Of a DNA stretch of 64,000 nucleotides, positions 1 through 8,580 are shown one piece after another. This DNA comes from Herminiimonas fonticola (lineage in GTDB: Bacteria > Pseudomonadota > Gammaproteobacteria > Burkholderiales > Burkholderiaceae_D), in the NCBI RefSeq assembly GCF_003293745.1, contig NZ_PTLZ01000001.1:1-64000 (forward strand), given 5' to 3'. The position numbers and the translations under genes are program-made. The notes beneath the pieces were generated by a model, which saw only the letters and a list, made by a program, of their open reading frames with translations, had not been told where the DNA came from and made no database searches. Positions within the stretch are counted from its first letter, which is position 1, and the number at the start of each line of letters is the position of its first letter.

Positions 1-68
1 ACCCCCATCACACCCAATTCAGCTCGCTACACTCTGCGTTTCGCTGCTTGTTCTGCGACGGGAGCCGA

Positions 69-97
69 ACTATAGCAAGCACCCAATGCCTTGGCAA
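69..97 (-). promoter_or_regulatory. sigma-70 promoter reading off the left edge
   Basis: On the minus strand a -35 hexamer TTGCCA (92-97) is followed after exactly 17 bases by a -10 hexamer TATAGT (69-74). Transcription would start near position 62 and run out of the window at position 1. The first 60 bases downstream contain no start codon with a ribosome site, so the controlled gene lies outside and could be protein-coding or a stable RNA. Hexamers and spacing are seen directly; activity is inferred. Confidence 0.6.
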
Positions 98-149
98 CCC
101 CTTTTGAGAAAATACTTTAATTCTTTTGAAATTACTTTTTGCGCAGGCC

Positions 150-926
150 TTAAACGTTCTTGAATTTCGCTGCGCGCTTCTCTACAAACGCACGCATTCC
201 TTCTTTCTGATCTTCTGTTGCGAAGGTGCTATGAAAGAGTCGGCGCTCGAACTGTACGCCTTCAGCCAACGTTGTTTCATAGGCACGATTGATGGATTCC
301 TTGATCATCATGACCATAGGCAGCGACATATTCGCGATGACGGTTGCTGCAGCCAATGCTTCTTCTAGTAACTTGTCCGCAGCAACTACACGCGATACCA
401 AGCCAGCGCGCTCGGCTTCTGCTGCATCCATCATGCGCGCCGTCAAACACATATCCATCGCCTTGGATTTCGACACCGAACGTGGCAAACGTTGCGTGCC
501 GCCAGCGCCAGGAATAATACCCAGCTTGATTTCAGGCTGACCGAACTTCGCCGTATCGGCCGCAATAATGAAGTCGCACATCATCGCGAGTTCGCAGCCG
601 CCGCCCAACGCATAACCAGCTACTGCTGCGATGACCGGCTTGCGCACGCTGCGAATCTGCTCCCAGTTGCGTGTGATGTAATCGCCTTTATATACATCCA
701 TATAAGAGTATGTCGCCATTGCACCGATATCAGCGCCAGCCGCGAAGGCTTTCTCGCTACCAGTAATAATCATGCAGCCGATGTCGTCGTCGCCATCGAA
801 CGATTGCAGGGCCAAACCCAACTCGTCCATCAACTTGTCGTTGAGCGCATTCAATGCGGCGGGCCGATTGAGAGTGATCAACCCGACCTTGCCGTGAATC
901 TCAACGAGGATATTTTCGTATTGCAT
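150..926 (-). CDS. enoyl-CoA hydratase/isomerase family protein
   Basis: A 258-residue crotonase-fold protein predicted to hydrate trans-2-enoyl-CoA to 3-hydroxyacyl-CoA in beta-oxidation or phenylacetate-type degradation. The crotonase signature runs from about residue 97 to 145. The two catalytic glutamates are in place: E112 in the [11 protein letters not shown] stretch and E132 in [19 protein letters not shown], and the oxyanion-hole segment FAAGADI is at 61-67. Length is normal for the short-chain single-domain family. A strong AAAGGAG ribosome site lies 7-8 bases before the ATG. It is not fused to a dehydrogenase and stands alone beside mltA, so the exact substrate (PaaF-like or general short-chain) cannot be told from sequence. 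Confidence 0.9.
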   Translation of the reverse strand: MQYENILVEIHGKVGLITLNRPAALNALNDKLMDELGLALQSFDGDDDIGCMIITGSEKAFAAGADIGAMATYSYMDVYKGDYITRNWEQIRSVRKPVIAAVAGYALGGGCELAMMCDFIIAADTAKFGQPEIKLGIIPGAGGTQRLPRSVSKSKAMDMCLTARMMDAAEAERAGLVSRVVAADKLLEEALAAATVIANMSLPMVMMIKESINRAYETTLAEGVQFERRLFHSTFATEDQKEGMRAFVEKRAAKFKNV

Positions 927-967
927 GAATAGCTCCTTTAAAACCTACGCGCACTATTAAGAAGACA

Positions 968-2176
968 TCATTTCGGCAACAACACCCACATCTCGCCGCG
1001 CTGCTTCATGCGGCCAGCTTGTTCACCAGCTTCCGCACCAAAACCCCAGAAGTAATCAGCGCGCACCGGATTCTTGATGGCACTACCGGTATCTTGCGCC
1101 ATCACGAGGCGACGCAATGGGGTTTTACTCGCCGGCAACGTCGCAACCAAGAAGACTGGCGCGCCCAGCGGTATGAATTGCGGATCGACTGCAATCGAAC
1201 GCTGCGGCGTTAACGGCACGCCCTGCGCACCTTTTGGACCTACGTTGGGATCTATGACTTTTTCTTCCTTGAAAAAGACATAGCTGGGATTTGCGTTCAG
1301 CAATTCCTGCTGGCGCTTGGGATTGGCTTTCAACCATGCCTTGATGCCTTGCGCGGATGCCTGATCCAGCGTCAACTCGCCTTTATCTATTAGATAGCGA
1401 CCTATCGACTTATATGGATGACCGTTTTGATCTGCATACGCAATCCGCACCTGCTCTTTGCCATCGTCCAATTGCACGCGTCCAGAACCTTGCACCTGCA
1501 GGAAAAATGCATCGATAGGATCATCCACCCACACAATTTCTTTACCGATCAACGCATTTGACTGGCCCAGCTCCGCGCGAGAAGGATAGGCGACAACTTT
1601 ATTGCCCAGCAAACGGCCGCGTACGCGCTGACCTTTCAGCTCGGGGAAAACACTCACCAGGTCGATGGTCAGGATGTCATCGGGCGCACGATGCAGAGGT
1701 GTTTGATACTTGCCACCACGTTTGCGCGAACCTTGCAGCAGAGGTTCGTAATAACCGGTTACCGTGCCATAGAAGGAGCCATCCGGATTCGATACGCGAT
1801 ATGGCTGGAAGTAATTTTCAAAGAACTGTCGTACTGCATTTTCATCGTTGCCGTCGAGATTCGCCGCGGCGGCGCATGCAGCTTTCCAGTCCGGACGGCG
1901 AATCATCACTGCGCAGGAAGACAAAAATGCAGGCAAGGCCTCGCGCTGATCGTCATTCTTCCATCCCGGCAAAACCGCAAATGTCACCGGACGCAGTGCC
2001 GGATTGATCTCGGTCCGCGGCAGACTGGGTAAATCGCCCGACGGAATAGTCGGCTTGCCTGGGGTCACTGGAACCGATGGCTCCACGACGACCGGCTGCT
2101 GCGGTGGCCGCACCGTAGAGCATGAAACAAGGGCAAACAGAATGGATGCGAGTAAACTAAGGCGAATAAATGACAT
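968..2176 (-). CDS. mltA: membrane-bound lytic murein transglycosylase A
   Basis: MltA cleaves peptidoglycan glycan strands with formation of 1,6-anhydromuramyl ends, acting from the inner face of the outer membrane. The N-terminus is a lipoprotein signal ending in FALVSC, with the lipidated Cys near residue 19. A proline-rich linker follows, then the MltA barrel domain (TVTGYYEPLLQGS, AYPSRAEL, IVWVDDPIDAFFLQVQGSGRV). The C-terminal 3D domain carries the Asp-rich motif MAQDTGSAIKNPVRADYFWG, which holds the catalytic aspartate region. I place the start at the ATG at 2176 rather than an upstream in-frame TTG at 2191, because the signal peptide then begins MSFIRLSLL. No strong Shine-Dalgarno precedes it. 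Its 5' end lies only 14 bases from a divergent small gene. Confidence 0.92.
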   Translation of the reverse strand: MSFIRLSLLASILFALVSCSTVRPPQQPVVVEPSVPVTPGKPTIPSGDLPSLPRTEINPALRPVTFAVLPGWKNDDQREALPAFLSSCAVMIRRPDWKAACAAAANLDGNDENAVRQFFENYFQPYRVSNPDGSFYGTVTGYYEPLLQGSRKRGGKYQTPLHRAPDDILTIDLVSVFPELKGQRVRGRLLGNKVVAYPSRAELGQSNALIGKEIVWVDDPIDAFFLQVQGSGRVQLDDGKEQVRIAYADQNGHPYKSIGRYLIDKGELTLDQASAQGIKAWLKANPKRQQELLNANPSYVFFKEEKVIDPNVGPKGAQGVPLTPQRSIAVDPQFIPLGAPVFLVATLPASKTPLRRLVMAQDTGSAIKNPVRADYFWGFGAEAGEQAGRMKQRGEMWVLLPK

Positions 2177-2190
2177 GGGAGCAATTGGCA

Positions 2191-2334
2191 ATGTGGCTAT
2201 TATTTGTTGAAGCGGGAATCGCGTTGTTCTTGTTGATCTTTATCGTATGGTGGACGATGTTCTCGGGGCAGAAGAAACCAACTCAAGCACCGGCGAAAAA
2301 ATCAACACCACCAAAAGACGACAAGACTGAATAG
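2191..2334 (+). CDS. small single-pass membrane protein, 47 residues
   Basis: An ORF of 47 codons starting ATG TGG CTA. Residues about 2-24 form one hydrophobic helix (WLLFVEAGIALFLLIFIVWW), followed by a Lys/Pro/Thr-rich polar tail ending DDKTE. A GGGAG ribosome site lies 9 bases upstream (2177-2181). It is divergent from mltA (starts 14 bases apart) and converges on apaG, stopping 9 bases before the apaG stop. The clean ribosome site and the helix-plus-tail design support a real gene; the function is not recognised. Topology is probably N-out/C-in, since the positive charges follow the helix. Codon use looks like its neighbours. Confidence 0.65.
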   Translation: MWLLFVEAGIALFLLIFIVWWTMFSGQKKPTQAPAKKSTPPKDDKTE

Positions 2335-2343
2335 ACCAGAGAA

Positions 2344-2718
2344 TTAATGCAAAGTGCGCGGCAAGGACAAAACAAATTCAGGAATTTTGGCCGCAAACTG
2401 CTCGCCATCCTCAGCCACGCAAAAATACTCACCCGTCATTGAACCCTGCGGCGTCGCCATCGACATGCCGCTGGTGTATTCATATTGTTCACCCGGCTGC
2501 AACAAAGGCTGATTGCCGACCACGCCCAGACCACGCACTTCTTCAACATGGTTATTGGCATCCGTAATGACCCAATGCCGAGAAATAAGCTGCGCCGCGA
2601 CCAAGCCGGTATTTTTAATCGTTATTGCGTAAGCGAACACGTAATGCGAATGATCAGGATCAGATTGTTCCTCTAGATATTGCGTGGTGACGCTGACGGT
2701 AAATTCGTAGGATGCCAT
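2344..2718 (-). CDS. apaG: ApaG domain protein
   Basis: A 124-residue stand-alone ApaG protein, the family's usual length, forming a fibronectin III-like beta sandwich. Visible conserved elements are the N-terminal FTVSVTTQYLEEQSDP, the central ITIKNTG, the glycine motif VRGLGVVGNQPLLQPGE (about 60-77) and the C-terminal GSMTGEYFCV. In enterobacteria apaG is linked to Co2+/Mg2+ resistance and lies beside apaH and ksgA. Here it sits beside mltA and rpe, so no partner can be inferred. The molecular role is unsettled for the family. The ribosome site AGAGGAAA precedes the ATG at proper spacing. Confidence 0.93.
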   Translation of the reverse strand: MASYEFTVSVTTQYLEEQSDPDHSHYVFAYAITIKNTGLVAAQLISRHWVITDANNHVEEVRGLGVVGNQPLLQPGEQYEYTSGMSMATPQGSMTGEYFCVAEDGEQFAAKIPEFVLSLPRTLH

Positions 2719-2930
2719 GTGTTTCCTCTAATGCCGCGCATGCTTTGCCGCGTTTTCACTTCAAGATATATATGTATGCGCATGATAGCGCGTACACGCA
2801 CTCTGTATCACTCACTATATATAGCAGTCGCGAACCGAAGACATGAAAATCGCATTCGTCCGATCATCTTGCGGAACGCAGCCTGAGAGCCACGGGGTAA
2901 AATAGCCGCTTCATTTACAAATTTACGACC

Positions 2931-3596
2931 ATGGCCAACTATCGCATCGCTCCCAGCATTCTGTCCGCCGATTTCGCCCGTCTTGGGGAAGAAGTACGCA
3001 ACGTCGTCACCGCCGGCGCCGATATCATCCACTTCGACGTGATGGATAACCATTACGTTCCAAACCTGACCATAGGCCCCTTGGTATGCGAAGCGATACG
3101 CCCACACGTGCAAGTGCCTATCGATGTGCACCTGATGGTCAAGCCTGTGGATCGCATTGTCCCCGATTTCGCCAAGGCTGGCGCCAACATCATCACCTTC
3201 CATCCGGAAGCCTCCGATCACGTCGACCGCACGCTACAACTGATACGCGACAACGGTTGCAAAGCCGGTCTGGTCTTCAATCCCGCCACGCCTTTGCATT
3301 ATCTGGAACACGTGATGGACAAGCTCGACATCATTCTGCTGATGTCGGTCAATCCCGGCTTCGGCGGCCAATCCTTCATTCCGCACACACTGAAAAAAAT
3401 CGCGTCCGTACGCAAATTGATCGATGAATCCGGCCGCGACATCATGCTGGAAGTCGATGGCGGCATCAAAGTCGACAATATCGCCGAAGCTGCACGCGCT
3501 GGCGCAGATACCTTTGTCGCCGGCTCTGCCATTTTCGGCAAGCCAGACTACAAAGCCGTCATCGATGCGATGCGCAGCGAACTGGTGAAGGTCTAA
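2931..3596 (+). CDS. rpe: ribulose-phosphate 3-epimerase
   Basis: Interconverts D-ribulose 5-phosphate and D-xylulose 5-phosphate in the pentose phosphate (and Calvin) pathway, in the cytoplasm. The 221-residue TIM barrel has all family landmarks: [16 protein letters not shown] at the start, the metal-binding [17 protein letters not shown], the DVHLMV strand, [11 protein letters not shown] and the phosphate-binding LEVDGGI and AGSAIFG loops. The catalytic aspartates are in FDVMD and EVDGG. gph begins 2 bases after its stop. That link makes sense because phosphoglycolate phosphatase and rpe are commonly paired in proteobacteria, upstream of trpEGDC. Confidence 0.97.
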   Translation: MANYRIAPSILSADFARLGEEVRNVVTAGADIIHFDVMDNHYVPNLTIGPLVCEAIRPHVQVPIDVHLMVKPVDRIVPDFAKAGANIITFHPEASDHVDRTLQLIRDNGCKAGLVFNPATPLHYLEHVMDKLDIILLMSVNPGFGGQSFIPHTLKKIASVRKLIDESGRDIMLEVDGGIKVDNIAEAARAGADTFVAGSAIFGKPDYKAVIDAMRSELVKV

Positions 3597-3598
3597 AT

Positions 3599-4300
3599 TT
3601 GTCTTCCAGCGTAGTTGAAAATCAAGTGTTGCATGGTATACGCGGTGTCATCGTCGATCTCGATGGCACCATGTTGCATACCGCTCAGGATTTGCACATC
3701 ACGATCAATCGGATGCGCGCCGACCTGGGTCTGGGACCGCTCACGCTAGAGACTGCGATCAGCTTCGTCGGCAAGGGCGCAGAAAATCTGGTGCGCAAAA
3801 GCATAGGCGTGGATTTTTCCGCCAGCGAAGTCGAGTTGCGCTTCAAGGAGGCACTCGCCCTGTTCGAAAAACATTATTTCGACGTCAATGGCGAATTCGC
3901 GACCGCTTACCCAGGCGTGCACGAAGGCTTGCAAGCCATGCGGGACCAAGGCTTGCGCATGGCCTGCGTCACCAACAAGCCGATGGCCTTCACCTTGCCG
4001 TTGATGGAAAAAACCGGCTTGCGCGATTATTTTGAAATCGTTTACGGCGGCGATTCTTTCGAGAAAAAGAAACCCGATCCTATGCAGTTGCTGCAAGTCT
4101 GCAAAGATTTTGGACTGCATCCATCGCAAGTCGTGGCAATCGGCGACTCCATCAACGACTCGCAGGCAGCACGCGCGGCGGGTTGCAAAGTTCTCAATGT
4201 GCCTTACGGCTACAACCACGGGCAGGCTATACAAGACGTCGATAGCGATGGTATAGTTTCTACGCTGCTAGACGCGGCACATCTTATTTCACCAACATAA
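3599..4300 (+). CDS. gph: phosphoglycolate phosphatase, HAD family
   Basis: Dephosphorylates 2-phosphoglycolate, which arises from oxidative DNA-end repair or photorespiration-type side reactions. HAD motifs are in order: motif I VDLDGTML (nucleophile Asp near residue 20), motif II VTNKP, motif III Lys in KKKPDP and motif [13 protein letters not shown]. The cap domain lies between motifs I and II. The length of 233 residues is usual. The start is a TTG at 3599, 2 bases after the rpe stop; a GAAGG sequence at the end of rpe can serve as ribosome site, so the pair is probably translationally coupled. Later in-frame starts would cut into the strand before motif I. Confidence 0.93.
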   Translation: MSSSVVENQVLHGIRGVIVDLDGTMLHTAQDLHITINRMRADLGLGPLTLETAISFVGKGAENLVRKSIGVDFSASEVELRFKEALALFEKHYFDVNGEFATAYPGVHEGLQAMRDQGLRMACVTNKPMAFTLPLMEKTGLRDYFEIVYGGDSFEKKKPDPMQLLQVCKDFGLHPSQVVAIGDSINDSQAARAAGCKVLNVPYGYNHGQAIQDVDSDGIVSTLLDAAHLISPT

Positions 4301-4306
4301 ATCATC

Positions 4307-4387
4307 ATGTCTCTCGACAAAAAACGACTCACAACACCAGGCGCGCATGAGGCCTGGCTATGGCGAGGCTGGCAAATCTGGCGCTGA
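4307..4387 (+). CDS. trpL: trp operon leader peptide, 26 residues, Trp-rich
   Basis: A 26-codon ORF starting 6 bases after the gph stop and ending 127 bases before trpE. Four of its last ten codons are TGG (residues 17, 19, 22 and 25: [10 protein letters not shown]), which fits a leader peptide that senses charged tRNA-Trp. The stop codon TGA (4385-4387) is the 3-base loop of a hairpin: TGGCGC (4379-4384) pairs with GCGCCA (4388-4393), extended by GGCAA (4371-4375) with TTGCC (4395-4399). A ribosome stalled on the Trp codons would block this hairpin. No strong ribosome site is visible, so translation may couple to gph. The Trp codons and hairpin are seen; the attenuation role is inferred. Confidence 0.75.
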   Translation: MSLDKKRLTTPGAHEAWLWRGWQIWR

Positions 4388-4398
4388 GCGCCACTTGC

Positions 4399-4457
4399 CG
4401 TTGATCGTCCGCACGTTTTGCATTCCCTGCACTCCCGCGCGATCAGCAACGTTTTTT
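4399..4457 (+). terminator. candidate trp attenuator terminator
   Basis: CGTTGATCG (4399-4407) can pair with the downstream CGATCAGCAACG (4440-4451) as two helical blocks with a 3-base bulge, directly followed by six T (4452-4457). The 32-base loop holds a small TGCA/TGCA hairpin. Its first base is also the last base of the leader-peptide hairpin, so the two structures abut and could compete. The long loop makes it a weaker terminator than usual. The pairing is read by eye without an energy calculation. Confidence 0.45.
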
Positions 4458-4514
4458 GAACTACTTATTAAAGTACCAAACCGCTCGTCTACAATAGCGG
4501 TCCGGAGAGAACCC

Positions 4515-6011
4515 ATGACTGAACTCGAATTCAAATCGCTGGCCACGCAAGGCTATAACCGCATTCCACTGGTCGCCGAAGCATTCGCCGATCTGGAAAC
4601 ACCACTTTCACTCTATCTCAAACTGGCGCAAACCCAGGATGGCGGCAAAAATACCTTTTTGCTGGAGTCCGTCGTCGGTGGCGAACGCTTTGGCCGCTAT
4701 TCCTTCATAGGCCTGCCTGCCAACACCTTGATGCGCAGCTTCGGCACGCGTGTTGAAGTCGTGCGCAACGGCGCCATCGTGGAAACCTTCGAAGGCAATC
4801 CGCTTGAGTTCATCGCGGAGTTCCAGGCGCGCTATAAAGTCGCGATCTTGCCAGGCATGCCACGCTTTTGCGGCGGCCTCGCCGGCTACTTCGGCTACGA
4901 CACAGTGCGTCATGTAGAAAGCCGGCTCGCGCATAGCACACCAAAAGATGATCTCGGCCTGCCGGAAATCCAGTTGCTGCTGACAGAAGAATTGGCCGTC
5001 ATCGACAATTTGTCGGGCAAGCTTTATCTGATCGTATATGTCGATCCGACGCAGCCGGATGCGTATTTAAATGGTCGCCAGCGTCTGAAAGATTTGCGCG
5101 CCAAATTGCATCGCGCCGTCGAAGCACCGATCACCAGCGCATCGGTACGCACCAACACAATCCGCGAATTCGACAAACAAGATTATCTGGCCGCCGTCGC
5201 CAAAGCCAAGGAATACGTGATGGCCGGCGATCTGATGCAAGTGCAAATCGGCCAGCGTATCAAGAAGCCCTATGTCGATGCGCCGCTGACGCTGTATCGC
5301 GCATTGCGCTCGCTCAATCCATCGCCGTATATGTATTTCTACAATTTCGGCGATATGCAAATCGTAGGTGCATCGCCGGAAATTCTGGTCCGCAACGAAA
5401 CCGTGGCAAGCGGTAAAAAGAAAATCACAATACGTCCTTTGGCTGGTACGCGTCCACGTGGCGACACGCCAGAAAAAGACGCAATCCTCGCAAAAGAATT
5501 GCTGGCAGATCCAAAAGAAATCGCAGAACACGTGATGCTGATCGATCTCGCGCGCAATGATATTGGTCGCATCGCAGAAATCGGCAGCGTACTCGTCACC
5601 GACAAACTGGTGATCGAAAAGTATTCACACGTGCAGCACATTGTCTCGAATGTCGAAGGCACGTTGAAAGACGGCTTGTCGAATCTCGACGTGTTGAAAG
5701 CGACTTTCCCGGCTGGCACCTTGTCCGGCGCACCGAAAGTGCGCGCGATGGAAATCATCGACGAACTAGAACCGACCAAACGCGGCATTTACGGCGGCGC
5801 ATGCGGCTATCTATCCTTTGGCGGCGAAATGGATCTGGCAATCGCGATCCGCACCGGCGTCATCAAGGATGGCATGTTGTACGTGCAGGCCGCAGCGGGC
5901 ATCGTTGCCGACTCGGTACCCGAGATGGAATGGCAGGAAACTGAAAACAAGGCCCGCGCAGTATTACGCGCAGCGGAACAAGTGCAAGATGGTTTGGATG
6001 GGGAGATTTAA
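4515..6011 (+). CDS. trpE: anthranilate synthase component I
   Basis: Makes anthranilate from chorismate with ammonia from TrpG, the first committed step to tryptophan. 498 residues. The N-terminal domain carries the FLLES segment, which in this family forms the tryptophan feedback site. The C-terminal chorismate-binding domain shows PFxx-type blocks: [33 protein letters not shown] and [23 protein letters not shown] followed by [11 protein letters not shown]. The open frame runs further upstream to 4347, but the ATG at 4515 has a GGAGAG ribosome site 7 bases before it and matches the family N-terminus ([18 protein letters not shown]). trpG starts on the base after its stop. Confidence 0.97.
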   Translation: MTELEFKSLATQGYNRIPLVAEAFADLETPLSLYLKLAQTQDGGKNTFLLESVVGGERFGRYSFIGLPANTLMRSFGTRVEVVRNGAIVETFEGNPLEFIAEFQARYKVAILPGMPRFCGGLAGYFGYDTVRHVESRLAHSTPKDDLGLPEIQLLLTEELAVIDNLSGKLYLIVYVDPTQPDAYLNGRQRLKDLRAKLHRAVEAPITSASVRTNTIREFDKQDYLAAVAKAKEYVMAGDLMQVQIGQRIKKPYVDAPLTLYRALRSLNPSPYMYFYNFGDMQIVGASPEILVRNETVASGKKKITIRPLAGTRPRGDTPEKDAILAKELLADPKEIAEHVMLIDLARNDIGRIAEIGSVLVTDKLVIEKYSHVQHIVSNVEGTLKDGLSNLDVLKATFPAGTLSGAPKVRAMEIIDELEPTKRGIYGGACGYLSFGGEMDLAIAIRTGVIKDGMLYVQAAAGIVADSVPEMEWQETENKARAVLRAAEQVQDGLDGEI

Positions 6012-6575
6012 ATGTTACTGATGATCGATAACTACGACTCCTTTACCTACAACCTGGTGCAGTATTTCGGTGAACTCGGTGAAGAAGTCGTCACCGTGCG
6101 CAATGATGAAATCACGCTGGAACAAATCGCAGCGTTGAAACCGGAACGCATCTGCATTTCGCCCGGCCCTTGCACACCGCACGAAGCTGGCGTATCAATA
6201 CCTGTATTGCAGCAATTTGCAGGCAAGCTACCCATCCTCGGCGTGTGCCTCGGTCATCAGGCGATAGGTGCAGCCTTCGGCGGCAAAGTCGTGCGCGCGC
6301 AGCAAGTCATGCATGGCAAGACTTCGCAGATTACGCATACCGGCATCGGCGTGTTCAAGGATTTGCCTAGCCCGTACACAATCACTCGTTACCACTCGCT
6401 GGCGATCGAACGTTCTTCATTGCCGGCTTGCCTGGAGGTGACGGCATGGACAGACGATGGCGAGATCATGGGCGTGCGTCACAAGGACTTTGATATCCAA
6501 GGTGTGCAATTCCATCCTGAATCCATCCTGTCCGAACACGGCCACGCACTGTTGAAAAACTTCCTCGTCCGCTAA
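6012..6575 (+). CDS. trpG: anthranilate synthase component II, glutamine amidotransferase
   Basis: Class I glutamine amidotransferase that supplies ammonia to TrpE. 187 residues, with the family opening [16 protein letters not shown], the catalytic Cys in [10 protein letters not shown] (about residue 79) and the His/Glu pair in [21 protein letters not shown] is the oxyanion/PGP motif. It is not fused to TrpD. The ATG directly follows the trpE TAA with a GGGGAG ribosome site inside the end of trpE, a typical coupling of two subunits needed in equal amounts. In betaproteobacteria the same subunit may also serve PabB; that is inference. Confidence 0.96.
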   Translation: MLLMIDNYDSFTYNLVQYFGELGEEVVTVRNDEITLEQIAALKPERICISPGPCTPHEAGVSIPVLQQFAGKLPILGVCLGHQAIGAAFGGKVVRAQQVMHGKTSQITHTGIGVFKDLPSPYTITRYHSLAIERSSLPACLEVTAWTDDGEIMGVRHKDFDIQGVQFHPESILSEHGHALLKNFLVR

Positions 6576-6617
6576 ATGGATAATGCTGGTCGCCATTTGA
6601 ATACAGAAAGTCTCGTC

Positions 6618-7652
6618 ATGCCGATTACTGATCAAGAAGCCCTTATGCGCTGCATCGATCATCGTGAAATTTTCCACGATGAGATGCTGCACCTGTTCCG
6701 CAAAATCATGCGCGGCGAAATGTCGCCTGTGATGATTGCGGCGCTGACGATGGGCTTGCGTGTGAAGAAAGAAAGCATAGGCGAGATCGCTGCCGCCGCG
6801 CAGGTCATGCGTGAATTTTCCACCAAAGTACCATTGGCCGACACCACCAATCTGCTCGACATCGTCGGCACGGGTGGCGATGGCGCTAACACCTTCAATA
6901 TTTCTACCGCATCGATGTTTGTTGCCGCAGCTGCAGGTGCGCGCATTGCCAAGCACGGCGGTCGTAGCGTGTCGTCCTCGTCAGGTAGTGCCGATGTACT
7001 GGAATCGCTGGGCGCAAACATCAATCTGAAGCCGGAGCTGGTCGCTGAATCGATAGCGCAAACCGGCATAGGCTTCATGTTCGCGCCGAATCACCACGCT
7101 GCGATGAAACATGCTGCACCGGTGCGCAAGGAACTCGGCGTACGCACGATCTTCAATATTCTCGGGCCTTTAACCAATCCCGCTGGTGCGCCGAATATCT
7201 TGATGGGCGTCTTCCATCCTGACCTGGTTGGCATTCAAGTCCGCGTACTGCAGCGCCTGGGGGCACAGCATGCAATCGTGGTCTGGGGTCGCGATAATAT
7301 GGACGAAGTATCGCTGGGTGCAGCAACCCTAGTTGGCGAATTGATCAACGGCGAAATCCGCGAGTATGAAATCCATCCGGAAGATTTCGGCTTGCAGATG
7401 ATTGCCAGTCGTAATCTGAAAGTTGCCGATTCGCTGGAATCGAAAGTGAAAATTTTTGAAGCGCTGGATAACGTCAATGGCGCCGCACGCGATATCGTCG
7501 CATTGAACGCAGGCACCGCATTGTACGCAGCCGGCGTCGCCAGTTCTATCGCGGATGGATTGAAACAAGCACGCGAAGCGATTGCTTCGGGTGCGGCACG
7601 TGCCAAGCTGGAACAATTTGTTAAGGTCACGCAAGCGCTAGGCAAAGCCTGA
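6618..7652 (+). CDS. trpD: anthranilate phosphoribosyltransferase
   Basis: Transfers the phosphoribosyl group of PRPP to anthranilate. 344 residues from the chosen start. The glycine-rich PRPP loop is [14 protein letters not shown], followed by [21 protein letters not shown] and the metal-binding region [12 protein letters not shown]. The open frame also allows an ATG at 6576 adjoining the trpG stop, which would add 14 residues with no family likeness. The ATG at 6618 begins [23 protein letters not shown], which fits the usual N-terminus. Neither start has a good ribosome site, so readthrough coupling from trpG is likely. Third gene of the trpEGDC set. Confidence 0.95.
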   Translation: MPITDQEALMRCIDHREIFHDEMLHLFRKIMRGEMSPVMIAALTMGLRVKKESIGEIAAAAQVMREFSTKVPLADTTNLLDIVGTGGDGANTFNISTASMFVAAAAGARIAKHGGRSVSSSSGSADVLESLGANINLKPELVAESIAQTGIGFMFAPNHHAAMKHAAPVRKELGVRTIFNILGPLTNPAGAPNILMGVFHPDLVGIQVRVLQRLGAQHAIVVWGRDNMDEVSLGAATLVGELINGEIREYEIHPEDFGLQMIASRNLKVADSLESKVKIFEALDNVNGAARDIVALNAGTALYAAGVASSIADGLKQAREAIASGAARAKLEQFVKVTQALGKA

Positions 7653-7713
7653 CGCGATCGCATGCTTGCGAAATTGCGCGCATTATCTGCACCACTATTT
7701 GAGTTGAATCGCC

Positions 7714-8514
7714 ATGTCCGACATTCTGAATAAAATCCTGGCCGTCAAAGCCGACGAAGTCGCTGCCGCGAAAAAATATCGCAGCCTGGCAAGTTTGCGT
7801 AGCGAGGTCGAAACAGATAAAGAAGCGCGCGCAGCCATACGCGGTTTTGAGAATTCACTGCGTCAGAAAATTGCTGGCGGTAATGCGGGCATCATTGCCG
7901 AAATCAAAAAAGCCTCGCCATCGAAAGGCGTGATTCGTCCTGATTTCCATCCTGCGGAAATCGCTATCAGCTATGAACAATATGGCGCGGCTTGCTTGTC
8001 GGTGCTGACGGATGTGCAATTTTTCCAGGGCGCGCCCGATTATTTGAAACAGGCGCGTGCTGCGTGTGCCTTGCCGGTATTGCGCAAGGATTTCATCATC
8101 GATCCATATCAACTTTATGAAGCGCGCTCATGGGCTGCAGATTGCATTCTGTTGATCGTTGCGGGCCTGGATCACGGTTTGATGGCAGAACTGGAAGCAT
8201 GCGCGCATGAGCTCGGCATGAACGTGCTGGTGGAAGTGCACAACGCGGAAGAACTCACCGCGGCTCTGCGTTTGAAAACTACTTTGCTGGGTGTGAACAA
8301 TCGCAATTTGCGTACGTTTGAAACATCCTTGCAAACCACACTGGATTTATTGCCGCGCATTTCGCCAGACAAGCTGGTGATTACCGAATCCGCGATCGTT
8401 ACGCCGGATGATGTGAAAAAAATGCGCGATGCCGATGTACACGCATTCCTGGTCGGCGAAGCATTCATGCGCGCACCTGAACCAGGTGTGGAACTGAGTC
8501 GCCTCTTCAACTAA
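7714..8514 (+). CDS. trpC: indole-3-glycerol phosphate synthase
   Basis: Converts 1-(2-carboxyphenylamino)-1-deoxyribulose 5-phosphate to indole-3-glycerol phosphate. 266-residue TIM barrel, not fused to TrpF. Signature elements: [17 protein letters not shown] (catalytic Lys), [16 protein letters not shown] (second catalytic Lys and substrate loop), [20 protein letters not shown] and ITESAI. Last gene of the set, 61 bases after trpD and followed by a hairpin. trpF, trpB and trpA are absent from the window, matching the common betaproteobacterial split of the pathway into trpEGDC and trpFBA. Confidence 0.96.
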   Translation: MSDILNKILAVKADEVAAAKKYRSLASLRSEVETDKEARAAIRGFENSLRQKIAGGNAGIIAEIKKASPSKGVIRPDFHPAEIAISYEQYGAACLSVLTDVQFFQGAPDYLKQARAACALPVLRKDFIIDPYQLYEARSWAADCILLIVAGLDHGLMAELEACAHELGMNVLVEVHNAEELTAALRLKTTLLGVNNRNLRTFETSLQTTLDLLPRISPDKLVITESAIVTPDDVKKMRDADVHAFLVGEAFMRAPEPGVELSRLFN

Positions 8515-8520
8515 AACATA

Positions 8521-8570
8521 AAGCTGCGGTAGCGAGCGCTATCGCAGCTTCAATGTCTATTCTGTTTTTT
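8521..8570 (+). terminator. hairpin terminator after trpC
   Basis: A 12-bp stem, AAGCTGCGGTAG (8521-8532) with CTATCGCAGCTT (8539-8550) and one G-T wobble, encloses a 6-base loop. A run of six T ends at 8570 after a 14-base gap. It lies between convergent trpC and the M61 peptidase gene and could serve both strands. Confidence 0.65.
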
Positions 8571-8580
8571 CAAACAGCCC

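Noticed and set aside
2719-2930. Small gene in the apaG-rpe gap
   Set aside because: The open frames there lack ribosome sites and the stretch is AT-repeat-rich; it is better seen as the two-way promoter region. A TAAAAT at 2898-2903 may be the rpe -10, but no -35 fits.
4347-4514. Upstream extension of trpE
   Set aside because: It overlaps the leader and attenuator region; the ATG at 4515 has a ribosome site and a family-like N-terminus.
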